Shown: positions 14,444-21,651, counted from the first letter of the stretch. The stretch: DNA of 21,803 nucleotides from Phycisphaerales bacterium (GCA_016764015.1 JAESSR010000015.1:1-21803); one strand, 5' to 3'. Translations and numbers: made by a program. Notes: generated from the sequence alone by a model not told the origin.

Positions 14444-15378
14444 GTTTGGGCTTTGCTGAAGCGACTGAGGGTGCAGCGGGTGCGCTGTGTGTGTTGGCGT
14501 CTGGGTCCAAGGGGAACTGTGCGGTGTTTGTTGTGCCGAGGACTCCGACGACTGCGCGCCGGGTGATTTTGTTTGATGCTGGGTTGAGCCCGAGCCGAAC
14601 GAATGGATTGTTGCATGCGCATGGGATTCGCAGCGACGAGGTGGATGAGATTGTATTTACGCATCTCGATTCGGATCATTGCCATAGCGGGTGGGTCAAT
14701 GCGATTCGTCCTGGCTCGGTGACGGGTGCTTGGCGGGCGACTTTGCGTATTCATCGGATGCACATGGGACGAGCGGAACGGATGGGGTTGTTGTATTCGA
14801 AGACTGCGCCGTTCGATGAGGCGTTTGAGGCTGCGCCCGGCGTGCGGATTGAATCGGTGATGTTGTCGCATGATGATCTTGGCGTCGCGGTGTTTCGGTG
14901 TGAGATCAACTTGCCGGATCGGGATGGGGCATCGTTTGGGTATGCGACTGATCTGGGGCGCGTCACCAACCAGATGGTTGATCATCTGCGCGGGGTTGAT
15001 GTGCTGGCGATTGAATCGAACTATTGCCCGGTGATGCAGGAGAACTCTGGTCGCCCGGCGTTTTTGCAGAAGCGGATCATGGGCGGTGCGGGGCATCTAA
15101 GCAACGAAGAATCTGCGGCAGCGGTGGGGCGGATTGCGCCTCGCGAGCATGTGGTGCTTTTGCATTTGTCTCAGCAGTGCAACGAGCCTGCGATCGCGAT
15201 GGGGAACCATCAGCGGTTTATTGACGGGGATGCTGGGCGGAGATGCGTGATCTCGTTGCAGAATGAGCCGACGGGGTGGATTCCGATCCGGGGCGATGGG
15301 CAAGTTCGGGCACCGAAGGTGCATGTGAAACAAAGGCAGGGCGGGTTATTCAATGCGACGACGGGGGCGCGTGGGTGA
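14440..15378 (+). CDS. Metallo-beta-lactamase-fold hydrolase, WalJ/YycJ-like, with a variant metal motif
   Basis: A 312-residue MBL-fold protein. It opens with LCVLASGSKGNCAVF (16-30), the typical SGSxGN start of the WalJ/YycJ group, and has ILFDAG (43-48). The metal motif is FTHLDSDHCH (73-82): the canonical HxHxDH reads H75-x-D77-x-D79-H80, with Asp in place of the second His. Further ligand candidates are H144, D171 in YATDLG, H219 in AGHLSNEES and H242 in LLHLSQQCN, the last two again WalJ-like. WalJ-type proteins are proposed 5'-3' exonucleases/DNases; the substrate here is unknown. A probable 35-residue insert with His and Met (100-125) sits after the metal motif. The gene is coupled on both sides: ATGA with lpxA and TGATG with the methyltransferase. 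Confidence 0.85.
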   Translation: MSLGFAEATEGAAGALCVLASGSKGNCAVFVVPRTPTTARRVILFDAGLSPSRTNGLLHAHGIRSDEVDEIVFTHLDSDHCHSGWVNAIRPGSVTGAWRATLRIHRMHMGRAERMGLLYSKTAPFDEAFEAAPGVRIESVMLSHDDLGVAVFRCEINLPDRDGASFGYATDLGRVTNQMVDHLRGVDVLAIESNYCPVMQENSGRPAFLQKRIMGGAGHLSNEESAAAVGRIAPREHVVLLHLSQQCNEPAIAMGNHQRFIDGDAGRRCVISLQNEPTGWIPIRGDGQVRAPKVHVKQRQGGLFNATTGARG

Positions 15379-16292
15379 TGGCACCACTCGATGGACCAAG
15401 CCGGGAGATTGAATCCAAGCCAACCATTGCTGGCAAAGCTCGCCCTCTTTCGTGGGGCGAACGCGTTGAGCAACGCCATCAGCGTGAGCGGGCGGGGAAG
15501 TTTGCTTGGCTCAATAATAAAGTGATCGCGGTATTTGCAAAGCTTGGTCGATTTTCAAGATCGGTGGGCGTCACCCGCCGGCGTATAGAAATCCAAGGGG
15601 TGGTCTATCGAGAGCTGAACAACACAAGTTTGCGGCGGGCATTGTCCGTCACCGGCTCAGGGCTCAAAGAATACCATGTCCGGTTTCCTGTTCTGGGTAG
15701 TTCAATGGCGAGCCCGCAGTATCCGATGCGTGAGTCGATGGATATCCGGTATACGCGGACGCGGATGTTTGGGGATTTGGGACATGAGCCTCGCGTTGGT
15801 TTTTTGGAGCAGGTGAAGAAACACATCAAGCCCGGCGATCGGGTGCTTGAGCTCGGTTGTGGCACCGGATCAGCGAGCGGGCAGCTCGCTGAGTTGGTCG
15901 GGCCTTCGGGCGGAGTTGTTGCGATCAATCGAGATGGCGAATCAATCCGCTACGCCCGCCAACGCCATCGACATAATCATCTCGCGTTCGAGCTGGGATG
16001 GCTTGAGACGCTCGAAGGCGAGCTCGACGGTGCTTTTTCGTGTGTGATCGTTGTTGATCTCTTCCGTGACGCACCAGATGCTCCCAGCAAGAGCCGGGCG
16101 ATTGCGGATATCTGGCGATTAGTGCAGGAATCGGGCATGGTGGCGTTGGTTTGCTCGGACAGAAATCAGCTCAGCGAGATGAGTGATCGGCTCGAAGCGC
16201 TGGGGGTAGAATCGCTCAAAGTGCTCGATGTTGACCCTGTGCTCGGCTGGGGTGGTTTGGTTGGGTTTCAACCTCCTTCAAAGCGCTCGTGA
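15378..16292 (+). CDS. Class I SAM-dependent methyltransferase of unknown substrate
   Basis: Read from the ATG at 15378, which overlaps the previous stop by one base (TGATG), this is a 304-residue protein. Residues 1-125 are basic and unrecognised, with a strongly positive stretch (KLGRFSRSVGVTRRR, 55-69). Residues 150-300 form a Rossmann methyltransferase: motif I RVLELGCGTGSASG (155-168), motif II region VVAINRDGESIRYAR (180-194), and VIVVDLFRD (223-231) in the motif IV region. The methyl-binding fold is clear but nothing identifies the acceptor. The ATG at 15276 in the same frame would bury 34 residues in the MBL gene and is less likely. Co-transcription with lpxA suggests, without proving, an envelope or RNA-related role. 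Confidence 0.82.
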   Translation: MAPLDGPSREIESKPTIAGKARPLSWGERVEQRHQRERAGKFAWLNNKVIAVFAKLGRFSRSVGVTRRRIEIQGVVYRELNNTSLRRALSVTGSGLKEYHVRFPVLGSSMASPQYPMRESMDIRYTRTRMFGDLGHEPRVGFLEQVKKHIKPGDRVLELGCGTGSASGQLAELVGPSGGVVAINRDGESIRYARQRHRHNHLAFELGWLETLEGELDGAFSCVIVVDLFRDAPDAPSKSRAIADIWRLVQESGMVALVCSDRNQLSEMSDRLEALGVESLKVLDVDPVLGWGGLVGFQPPSKRS

Positions 16293-16329
16293 TCCCCAAG
16301 GTTTTGGTGAATACAACCATGCGGCGGGC

Positions 16330-16335
16330 TACGAT
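16330..16335 (+). promoter_or_regulatory. -10 element of rsfS-aroB, predicted leaderless
   Basis: TACGAT ends 6 bases before the ATG at 16342, placing the predicted transcription start on the A of the ATG. TTTGGTG at 16303-16309 is too far away to be a good -35 box. Confidence 0.45.
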
Positions 16336-16341
16336 TGAGCA

Positions 16342-16887
16342 ATGAATACACACGAAGAATCAAATCAGCCTGAAACCAATGACCAATCGAGTGAGCAGTC
16401 CACAGATCAAAACAGCGATCAGCCTATGGCTGGGGCGACCATGTCAGAAGGGTCCAAGCTGCTCAATGTTGAGGATGCACGCAAGTTTGCACTCCTTGCA
16501 GCCCAGTCATTAGGCGATGACAAGTGTACCGATGTGGTGGTAATCGATGTGGGCGGTCGATCGCCTTTGACCGGTTTTCTCGTCATTGGGTCGGGTACAT
16601 CGGCGCGTCAGATGCGTGGTGCGCTCGGATCACTCGAAGTGCTGGCGGAGGAGTGTGGGACCAGCGTGTTCCATATCACCGAAGACGACAGCGCGACCTG
16701 GTTGCTTGCCGACTTTGTCGATGTGGTTGTGCATCTCTTCGAGCCAAACGCTCGGGCTCATTATGATCTCGAAGGGTTGTGGTTCGAGGGCGAGCGTCTT
16801 GAAGTGCCGCCATCGGCTGGCGCTCGGAATCGTTCATCGATGCCAGGTCGGACGGTGATCCGCAAGAGCGATGAGGATGCTCAGTGA
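16342..16887 (+). CDS. rsfS: Ribosome silencing factor RsfS with N- and C-terminal extensions
   Basis: A 181-residue member of the RsfS (YbeB/Iojap) family, which binds ribosomal protein uL14 and blocks joining of subunits when nutrients are short. The conserved domain is residues about 43-152, with DVVVIDVGGRSPLTGFLVI (64-82), ATWLLADFVDVVVHLFEPN (118-136) and AHYDLEGLWFEGE (139-151). Family members are usually 105-120 residues. Here residues 1-36 are a Gln/Ser/Glu/Asn-rich acidic extension and residues 155-181 a basic then acidic tail. A second in-frame ATG (residue 34, MSEGSK) could start a shorter form, but the -10 spacing fits the first ATG. It is translationally coupled to aroB (GTGA overlap). 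Confidence 0.93.
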   Translation: MNTHEESNQPETNDQSSEQSTDQNSDQPMAGATMSEGSKLLNVEDARKFALLAAQSLGDDKCTDVVVIDVGGRSPLTGFLVIGSGTSARQMRGALGSLEVLAEECGTSVFHITEDDSATWLLADFVDVVVHLFEPNARAHYDLEGLWFEGERLEVPPSAGARNRSSMPGRTVIRKSDEDAQ

Positions 16888-18086
16888 GTCACCGGACGGT
16901 CGATGTCAATCTGCCAGGGCGCGAATATCAGGTTCGTGTCGGCGCGGGTGCGTTGATCGGGCTTGGAAAAGAGACACGAGCTATTGTCGACGATAAAGCG
17001 TCGAGGGTGTTTCTGGTGGTTGACACCGGGGTGCTTGGTCGGTTTGTAGATTCGCTCTGCAAAGAGCTTGAATCACAAGGCTTTGCGGTGAAGATTGCAA
17101 AGGTGACCCCCTCCGAGAAGATCAAATCGATCGAGACTTATCATAGATTGCTTCTTGATATCGCTGCAACAGGGCACACACGGATTGATCCTGTCATCGC
17201 ACTCGGCGGTGGGGTGGTCGGTGATCTGGCCGGGTTTGTCGCCGCGAGCTATCAACGCGGGGTTCCTGTGATACAGTGCCCGACCACACTCTTGGCGATG
17301 GTTGACGCGTCGGTGGGGGGCAAGACTGGGTTTAACCTCGTCGTCCCGAACAACTCCGCCAAATCGACAATCTATAAGAACCAAGTTTATAAGAACCTTG
17401 TCGGTGCATTCCATCAGCCCAGTTTGGTTGTTGCGGATATGGCCGTGCTCGATTCGCTCGATGCACGGTACCGACGGGCCGGGTTGGCAGAGTGCGTCAA
17501 GCACGGGATGATCTGCCAAACAATCGCAAACGGGCATGAGGGTTTGCTGGATTGGATGATCGAGCAGCTCGATGATATTCGGGCGTTTGATCAATCGACT
17601 ATCGAGGAACTTGTCGCTCGCAATGTGGCGCTCAAAGCAACGGTGGTGATGGGCGATGAGCACGAATCGACCGGTGCCAAAGCCGGCGGCAGGATGCTGC
17701 TCAACTTTGGGCACACCTTCGGGCATGCCATCGAGACCATCGATGGGTTGAGTCCGGATGTCAGCAATCCGGGTTTGTCGCCGCTGCATCATGGCGAAGC
17801 GGTGGCTTTGGGTATGGTGGCTGCGTGTCATTGCTCGGTTGCCGCGGGGCTCTGCGAGGAGTCGGTCGTGCATGAACTCGAAAACATCCTCGAAACGATC
17901 GGGCTCCCAACGCGTGTAGCTGGGCTCCCTGATACCGATGAGATACTCGATCGGATGATGCGCGACAAGAAGACGGCTGGCGGCTCGCTCCGGGTGATTC
18001 TGCCCATCGGGCGGGGAGAATGTGCTATTGTCGATTCGCCAGATCGAGCGGCAGTCTCTACCGGGATTGATTCAATTCGCGGATAA
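16884..18086 (+). CDS. aroB: 3-dehydroquinate synthase AroB
   Basis: A 400-residue enzyme converting DAHP to 3-dehydroquinate in the shikimate pathway, using NAD and a divalent metal. The NAD-binding and active-site block is ALGGGVVGDLAGFVAASY (106-123), followed by QCPTTLLAMVDASVGGKTG (131-149). Zinc ligands by comparison with E. coli AroB are E203 (AECVKHG), H277 (FGHTFGHAIE) and H303 (LHHGEAVALG). It is longer than the E. coli enzyme (about 362), with a small insert between the two His ligands (288-301). The start is a GTG at 16884 overlapping the rsfS stop (GTGA), so expression depends on rsfS. The stop is 4 bases from the 3' end of a possible minus-strand small ORF. Confidence 0.97.
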   Translation: MSHRTVDVNLPGREYQVRVGAGALIGLGKETRAIVDDKASRVFLVVDTGVLGRFVDSLCKELESQGFAVKIAKVTPSEKIKSIETYHRLLLDIAATGHTRIDPVIALGGGVVGDLAGFVAASYQRGVPVIQCPTTLLAMVDASVGGKTGFNLVVPNNSAKSTIYKNQVYKNLVGAFHQPSLVVADMAVLDSLDARYRRAGLAECVKHGMICQTIANGHEGLLDWMIEQLDDIRAFDQSTIEELVARNVALKATVVMGDEHESTGAKAGGRMLLNFGHTFGHAIETIDGLSPDVSNPGLSPLHHGEAVALGMVAACHCSVAAGLCEESVVHELENILETIGLPTRVAGLPDTDEILDRMMRDKKTAGGSLRVILPIGRGECAIVDSPDRAAVSTGIDSIRG

Positions 18087-18090
18087 ACGG

Positions 18091-18237
18091 TCAGCGATTG
18101 GCCATGTCGAGCGATGGGTACTTTTCCTTGTTCTCTGCGTTTGGCAATAGGCAGACACCGAACATTACAGAGATCATTGAGAAGGCTCCGATAATACCGC
18201 CATCGGCTTGTCCTGCATTGATGTGGACGACCCGAAT
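18091..18237 (-). other. Possible small membrane-peptide ORF without ATG start
   Basis: The minus strand is open for 48 codons from an ATT (18237) to a TGA (18093-18091), after a stop at 18246-18244. The peptide has a hydrophobic stretch GGIIGAFSMISVMFGVCLLP and a charged tail ending NKEKYPSLDMANR. It fills the aroB-parA gap almost exactly and ends 4 bases from the aroB stop, as genuine convergent genes do here. No ATG, GTG or TTG start exists for the full length (first ATG gives 28 residues), and no SD was seen. It may use a rare ATT start, be a gene remnant, or be chance. Confidence 0.25.
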
Positions 18238-18241
18238 GGAG
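18238..18241 (+). promoter_or_regulatory. Shine-Dalgarno site for the ParA-CBM48 gene
   Basis: GGAG lies 10 bases before the GTG at 18252. The GTG begins exactly at the family N-terminus MRVFTVINQKGG, so the start is well supported. No confident -10 hexamer was found in the gap; TTTAAA (18243-18248) overlaps the leader and is weak. Confidence 0.45.
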
Positions 18242-18251
18242 CTTTAAACCT

Positions 18252-19754
18252 GTGCGTGTATTTACGGTGATCAATCAGAAGGGCGGCTGCGGCAAGACGA
18301 CATCCGCGATCAATCTCGCATCGGCGTTTGCCAAAACAGGATGTCGAACGCTGCTCGTCGATCTTGATCCGCAATCACACTGTGCAGCCGGTCTGGGTAT
18401 ACCCGAGGATCGGCTCGATCTTGATGTCAGTGACGCCTTGCGTGCGCCCGTTGATCAAGAGTTGAATCATTCCCGACTGGTGTGGCATGTCTCTCGGAAT
18501 CTGGATTTGCTCCCGTCGAGAATGAAACTCGCCGGCATCGAAGCAGCCCAGGGCGGGCTGGCCGATCAGAAGGACAAAGCTCTTCGGCTCCGCTCTGTTC
18601 TCCAACGGCTCTCGAAGATCGAAGAGCCAACCAAATCAAACTCGCCCGACACAAACAGTTCCAATGCAAGCAAAGATGAAGTGTTCGAGCCGGGCACTAC
18701 GCCCCAGCGGTACGATGTGTGCGTGATCGATTGCCCGCCTTCGATCGGGCTTTTGTCATACAACGCGATCGCTGCTGGGCGTGAAGTGATTATCCCGGTG
18801 GAGACGAGTTTCTTCTCGCTGCGTGGGGCCGCCAAGCAGGTCCAGACGGCCCGCTCAATCGCTCGCAAGATCGGGATGCGGATTCACCCAAGGCTCTTGG
18901 CGACGATGCACGATCCTGAACAACCTTTAGCAAGAGACCTGCTCGATGATCTCCGCGATCGGTTCGGAGCGGGGATGATCCCGGTGGTTGTCCGCTATGA
19001 CCATGCGCTCAAGGAAGCAGCATCCTTTGGACAGCCGATCGATGAGTACGCGAAGGACTCGATGGGGGCTGAGGACTATCGCTCGTTGTGCGAATGGCTG
19101 ATCGATCATGTCAATATTGAGCGTCCCGAGCCGAGCGAAGAGATGGATATGTTGAGTATTAGAACTCCAACCCCCCAGATCACGCTCGCATCGGCTGCGA
19201 TCGAGGTCGCCAGCTCGAACAAAGGGTCGCCGCTCTCGCGGGCTCAAGAACTCGCTATGCGGGCGCGTTCGATGCAGCAAGCACAGGCTGCGGGCACGCC
19301 AGTTGGTTCAAGCTCAAGCAAACAAACGCAATCAGCGACGGCGGTTGAATCGAAGCCTGTGATGTTGAAGCGATCAATGATGCCTCACCGCCCTGTAGCG
19401 ATCGAGCTTGTTGATGATCGTGTGGTCACACCCGATCGCACTGGGGGGGTTGATATTACGAGGGTTAAGCATCTCTTTGGGATTCGCAGGAGTTCCAAGG
19501 GCGTGCTGTTTGTTCAGCCTAAATCATTAGGGCGTAAAATCGAGATCGCGGGCGATTTCAATGGCTGGAAACCCGAGCAAACCACCATGACATGCAACGA
19601 TGCATTGGGCGTTTATGAGAAACACTTGGAACTGCCCAAGGGTAAGTACTCGTATAAGCTGGTAATCGATGGGCAGTGGTGCCTCGATCCGTATAACCCT
19701 GATCGCATTGATAATGGGCTTGGTGGACGAAACAACATGATTCGGATCGATTAA
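18252..19754 (+). CDS. ParA-type ATPase fused to an AMPK-beta-like glycogen-binding (CBM48) domain
   Basis: A 500-residue two-domain protein. Residues 1-290 are a ParA/Soj ATPase: deviant Walker A KGGCGKTTS with signature Lys (10-18), DLDPQS (37-42), Walker B-like VIDCPPS (158-164) and FFSLRGAAKQVQTAR (187-201), as in nucleoid-binding ParAs. A Ser/Asn/Pro-rich insert (121-152) interrupts the domain. Residues 290-410 are a low-complexity linker with a Gln/Ala/Met-rich helix. Residues 416-500 match the AMPK-beta carbohydrate-binding module: AGDFNGWKP, LPKGKYSYKLVIDGQW, DPYNPD and LGGRNN. W439, K469, W476, L490 and N494 line up with the glycogen-contact residues of AMPK-beta (W100, K126, W133, L146, N150). 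The role is inferred: positioning or partitioning of glycogen-like granules. The start is a GTG with GGAG (18238-18241) 10 bases upstream. No parB is visible. Confidence 0.9.
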   Translation: MRVFTVINQKGGCGKTTSAINLASAFAKTGCRTLLVDLDPQSHCAAGLGIPEDRLDLDVSDALRAPVDQELNHSRLVWHVSRNLDLLPSRMKLAGIEAAQGGLADQKDKALRLRSVLQRLSKIEEPTKSNSPDTNSSNASKDEVFEPGTTPQRYDVCVIDCPPSIGLLSYNAIAAGREVIIPVETSFFSLRGAAKQVQTARSIARKIGMRIHPRLLATMHDPEQPLARDLLDDLRDRFGAGMIPVVVRYDHALKEAASFGQPIDEYAKDSMGAEDYRSLCEWLIDHVNIERPEPSEEMDMLSIRTPTPQITLASAAIEVASSNKGSPLSRAQELAMRARSMQQAQAAGTPVGSSSSKQTQSATAVESKPVMLKRSMMPHRPVAIELVDDRVVTPDRTGGVDITRVKHLFGIRRSSKGVLFVQPKSLGRKIEIAGDFNGWKPEQTTMTCNDALGVYEKHLELPKGKYSYKLVIDGQWCLDPYNPDRIDNGLGGRNNMIRID

Positions 19755-19824
19755 GCGTGTTGGTACGGTGAAGAGGGTGCCCGATGAGGCTCGATGCACT
19801 ACAATACGCTCAAGAATGATGTAA

Positions 19825-19830
19825 GATAAT
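19825..19830 (+). promoter_or_regulatory. Possible -10 element of the pseudo-ATPase gene
   Basis: GATAAT, overlapping TAAGAT (19822-19827), predicts a start near 19835-19837 and a leader of about 50 bases to the ATG at 19886. The 131-base gap after the ParA gene holds no obvious terminator, so read-through from it is also possible. Confidence 0.35.
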
Positions 19831-19885
19831 CAGTGAAGATGATGAGCGAGGGATGGATCCCTCATTGCAGCGAGCGGAGCTCAAA

Positions 19886-21619
19886 ATGAATGATGATGGT
19901 CCAGACAACACAACGCTCAATCAAGAAGCAGGATCAGCTTCAGATCATCTTCGTCTCGCAGCAATTGATCACGCGGAATACGACGCACTAGCAGATTTAT
20001 TTCTCGGCGATGGCGGATACGCCCCCGAACCTGTTCAGGCTTTGGATGTTGCCGAAACCAACGATGGTGATATCCACCGTGATCAGGATGCTCAGAATTG
20101 TGCATCCAACGATCAACAAGAACCTACCCACGAGACGCACACGCCAGTGCTCCAGCTCGCACGCCATGAAGATGATGCGCCGTTGGGGTCAAATGTGCCA
20201 GATCCAGATGTAGAACATGAGCACTTTGAGGTTCAGGCTGCCGGCATTCATGTGCTTGAAACACTCGCAGCAACCGATGCACACGCATCGGATCTGCTTG
20301 CGGAACTAATGAGCGCCGAGCTGATCACTCAAGGCACAGAAATGGATCATGGCGATCCGACATCCCAACTATCAGAGCAGATATCCGATGCCCGGATTGA
20401 GTTCGTCGCCATGCCAGATCCGACCGTAGAGGTTGTGGTGCTCGGGCATCTGCCTGTGCGGGCGACACTCTGGGCGCGTCAATACGCATGTAATCAAGCA
20501 AAGCAACGCTGCGAGACCGTCGCATTGGTACGGGCGGCCTCTGGGTCAACCTCAGTCGATCTGATCACCGATGGCGAATCGATCAGTGTCCGATCATTCG
20601 ATCAGCTTGATGACGCACTGGCAGCGGTATCCAAGCTCGCGGATCGTGTGATTTTGCGGGTTGATGAATCCAACGAGCCCGAGCTGCTCGATCGCCCTGA
20701 GATTGAAGAGATCACGATCTTGACTGGAGCCGATGAAGCCGCGGTGGTTGCATCGTATCGCTTGATCAAAACGCTCGATGCGACACTCGGCGAACAGTAT
20801 ATAGATGATGAAGGCCCGACGCTGCGCGTCGCGGTGATGGGGGCTGGGCAAGAGATGGCGGCGGACGCATGCACCAAGTTGGGCAACGCGGTCGAGACAT
20901 TCATCCAACGCCCGATCGAAATCATGATCGGCTCCGGACGGATCGACGCGACCGGCACGACCAACCTGTACCGAGATTCAATCTCGCATCCTGCATCACA
21001 TATTCTTGATGGATTGGTGCACGCTGCTCGTGTGCAGAGCGATACAGATGATGTATCTGAGCAGCATGTTCAAGACTCTATCGATTCGGAATCATCGGCC
21101 CCAATGGTCGAGTTTCCATCTGCGGGTGTGCAGATTCCAAGCCCGAAAGATATTCATCACGAGCAGGAATCAAAGCCGGAGCAACGAACTGAGCAACAGC
21201 CAGAGCCTAAATCAGATCAAGAGAATGCGCCGACATTGCGTGATGGGCTTTGTGCCATGATCCCAGGGCTCAAGCCGATCGAGGCGCGGTGCCCGAAGGC
21301 TCCGGGTGTGGATTTAGCACTTGATTCAAAGGGTCGATTGCACCTGATTGTGTGCGATGCCGATTCTGATGATGCGATGAACCGCCTGTTGGCTGCCCAG
21401 ACCTGGGCGCGGAACAACTTCGGGTTATTGATCCGGGCTGAGCCGGAGTTGTGTGTGCCCACGGCTGATCGTGATGCGGATACCGATGCGTTGATGCATC
21501 TGATCTCGATCGATCCACGGACGGTGCGTGAGATATATGACACGCAGGTACGCATCTACTCACTCGCCCGCGTGAAGGTCGGCCATGTGATCGCACAGAT
21601 CGCGACACCGATCAACTGA
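19886..21619 (+). CDS. Unrecognised protein with a degenerate MinD/FlhG-like domain and acidic extensions
   Basis: A 577-residue soluble protein from the ATG at 19886, which has GGAG (19876-19879) 6 bases upstream; the ATG at 19853 in the same frame lacks an SD. Residues 1-180 are acidic and low in hydrophobics, with a short helical motif AEYDALADLFLGD (30-42). Residues 180-385 follow the order of a MinD/FlhG fold: strand VEVVVLG where the P-loop should be but reading GHLPVRATL (187-195) with no Lys; ADRVILRV; ITILTGADEAAVVASYRLIK (276-295), like the P-x-x-x-x-DAY-x-x-IK block; LRVAVMGAG (313-321); and GRID (351-354). Residues 385-450 are a Glu/Gln/Pro-rich linker. Residues 451-577 are an unrecognised alpha/beta-like domain. 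It probably does not hydrolyse ATP. Its place after ParA-CBM48 suggests a partner or regulator (inference). Confidence 0.75.
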   Translation: MNDDGPDNTTLNQEAGSASDHLRLAAIDHAEYDALADLFLGDGGYAPEPVQALDVAETNDGDIHRDQDAQNCASNDQQEPTHETHTPVLQLARHEDDAPLGSNVPDPDVEHEHFEVQAAGIHVLETLAATDAHASDLLAELMSAELITQGTEMDHGDPTSQLSEQISDARIEFVAMPDPTVEVVVLGHLPVRATLWARQYACNQAKQRCETVALVRAASGSTSVDLITDGESISVRSFDQLDDALAAVSKLADRVILRVDESNEPELLDRPEIEEITILTGADEAAVVASYRLIKTLDATLGEQYIDDEGPTLRVAVMGAGQEMAADACTKLGNAVETFIQRPIEIMIGSGRIDATGTTNLYRDSISHPASHILDGLVHAARVQSDTDDVSEQHVQDSIDSESSAPMVEFPSAGVQIPSPKDIHHEQESKPEQRTEQQPEPKSDQENAPTLRDGLCAMIPGLKPIEARCPKAPGVDLALDSKGRLHLIVCDADSDDAMNRLLAAQTWARNNFGLLIRAEPELCVPTADRDADTDALMHLISIDPRTVREIYDTQVRIYSLARVKVGHVIAQIATPIN

Positions 21620-21651
21620 TAAGAATCGAGACTCTTTAGATTTCCGGGTGC

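Noticed and set aside
14137..15096. 319-codon open frame on the minus strand
   Set aside because: It is antisense to lpxA and the MBL gene, is Arg/Pro/His-rich and has no family motif: a shadow of G+C-biased codons.
15276..15377. 34-residue N-terminal extension of the methyltransferase (ATG at 15276)
   Set aside because: It is out of frame within the MBL gene; the TGATG junction at 15376-15380 is a typical coupled start.
17073..17873. 266-codon open frame on the minus strand within aroB
   Set aside because: It is fully antisense to a well-conserved enzyme, with no recognisable motif.
18252..19754. Ordinary chromosomal or plasmid partition ParA
   Set aside because: No parB or parS-like repeats are in view, and the C-terminal CBM48-like domain and linker are not part of partition ParAs.
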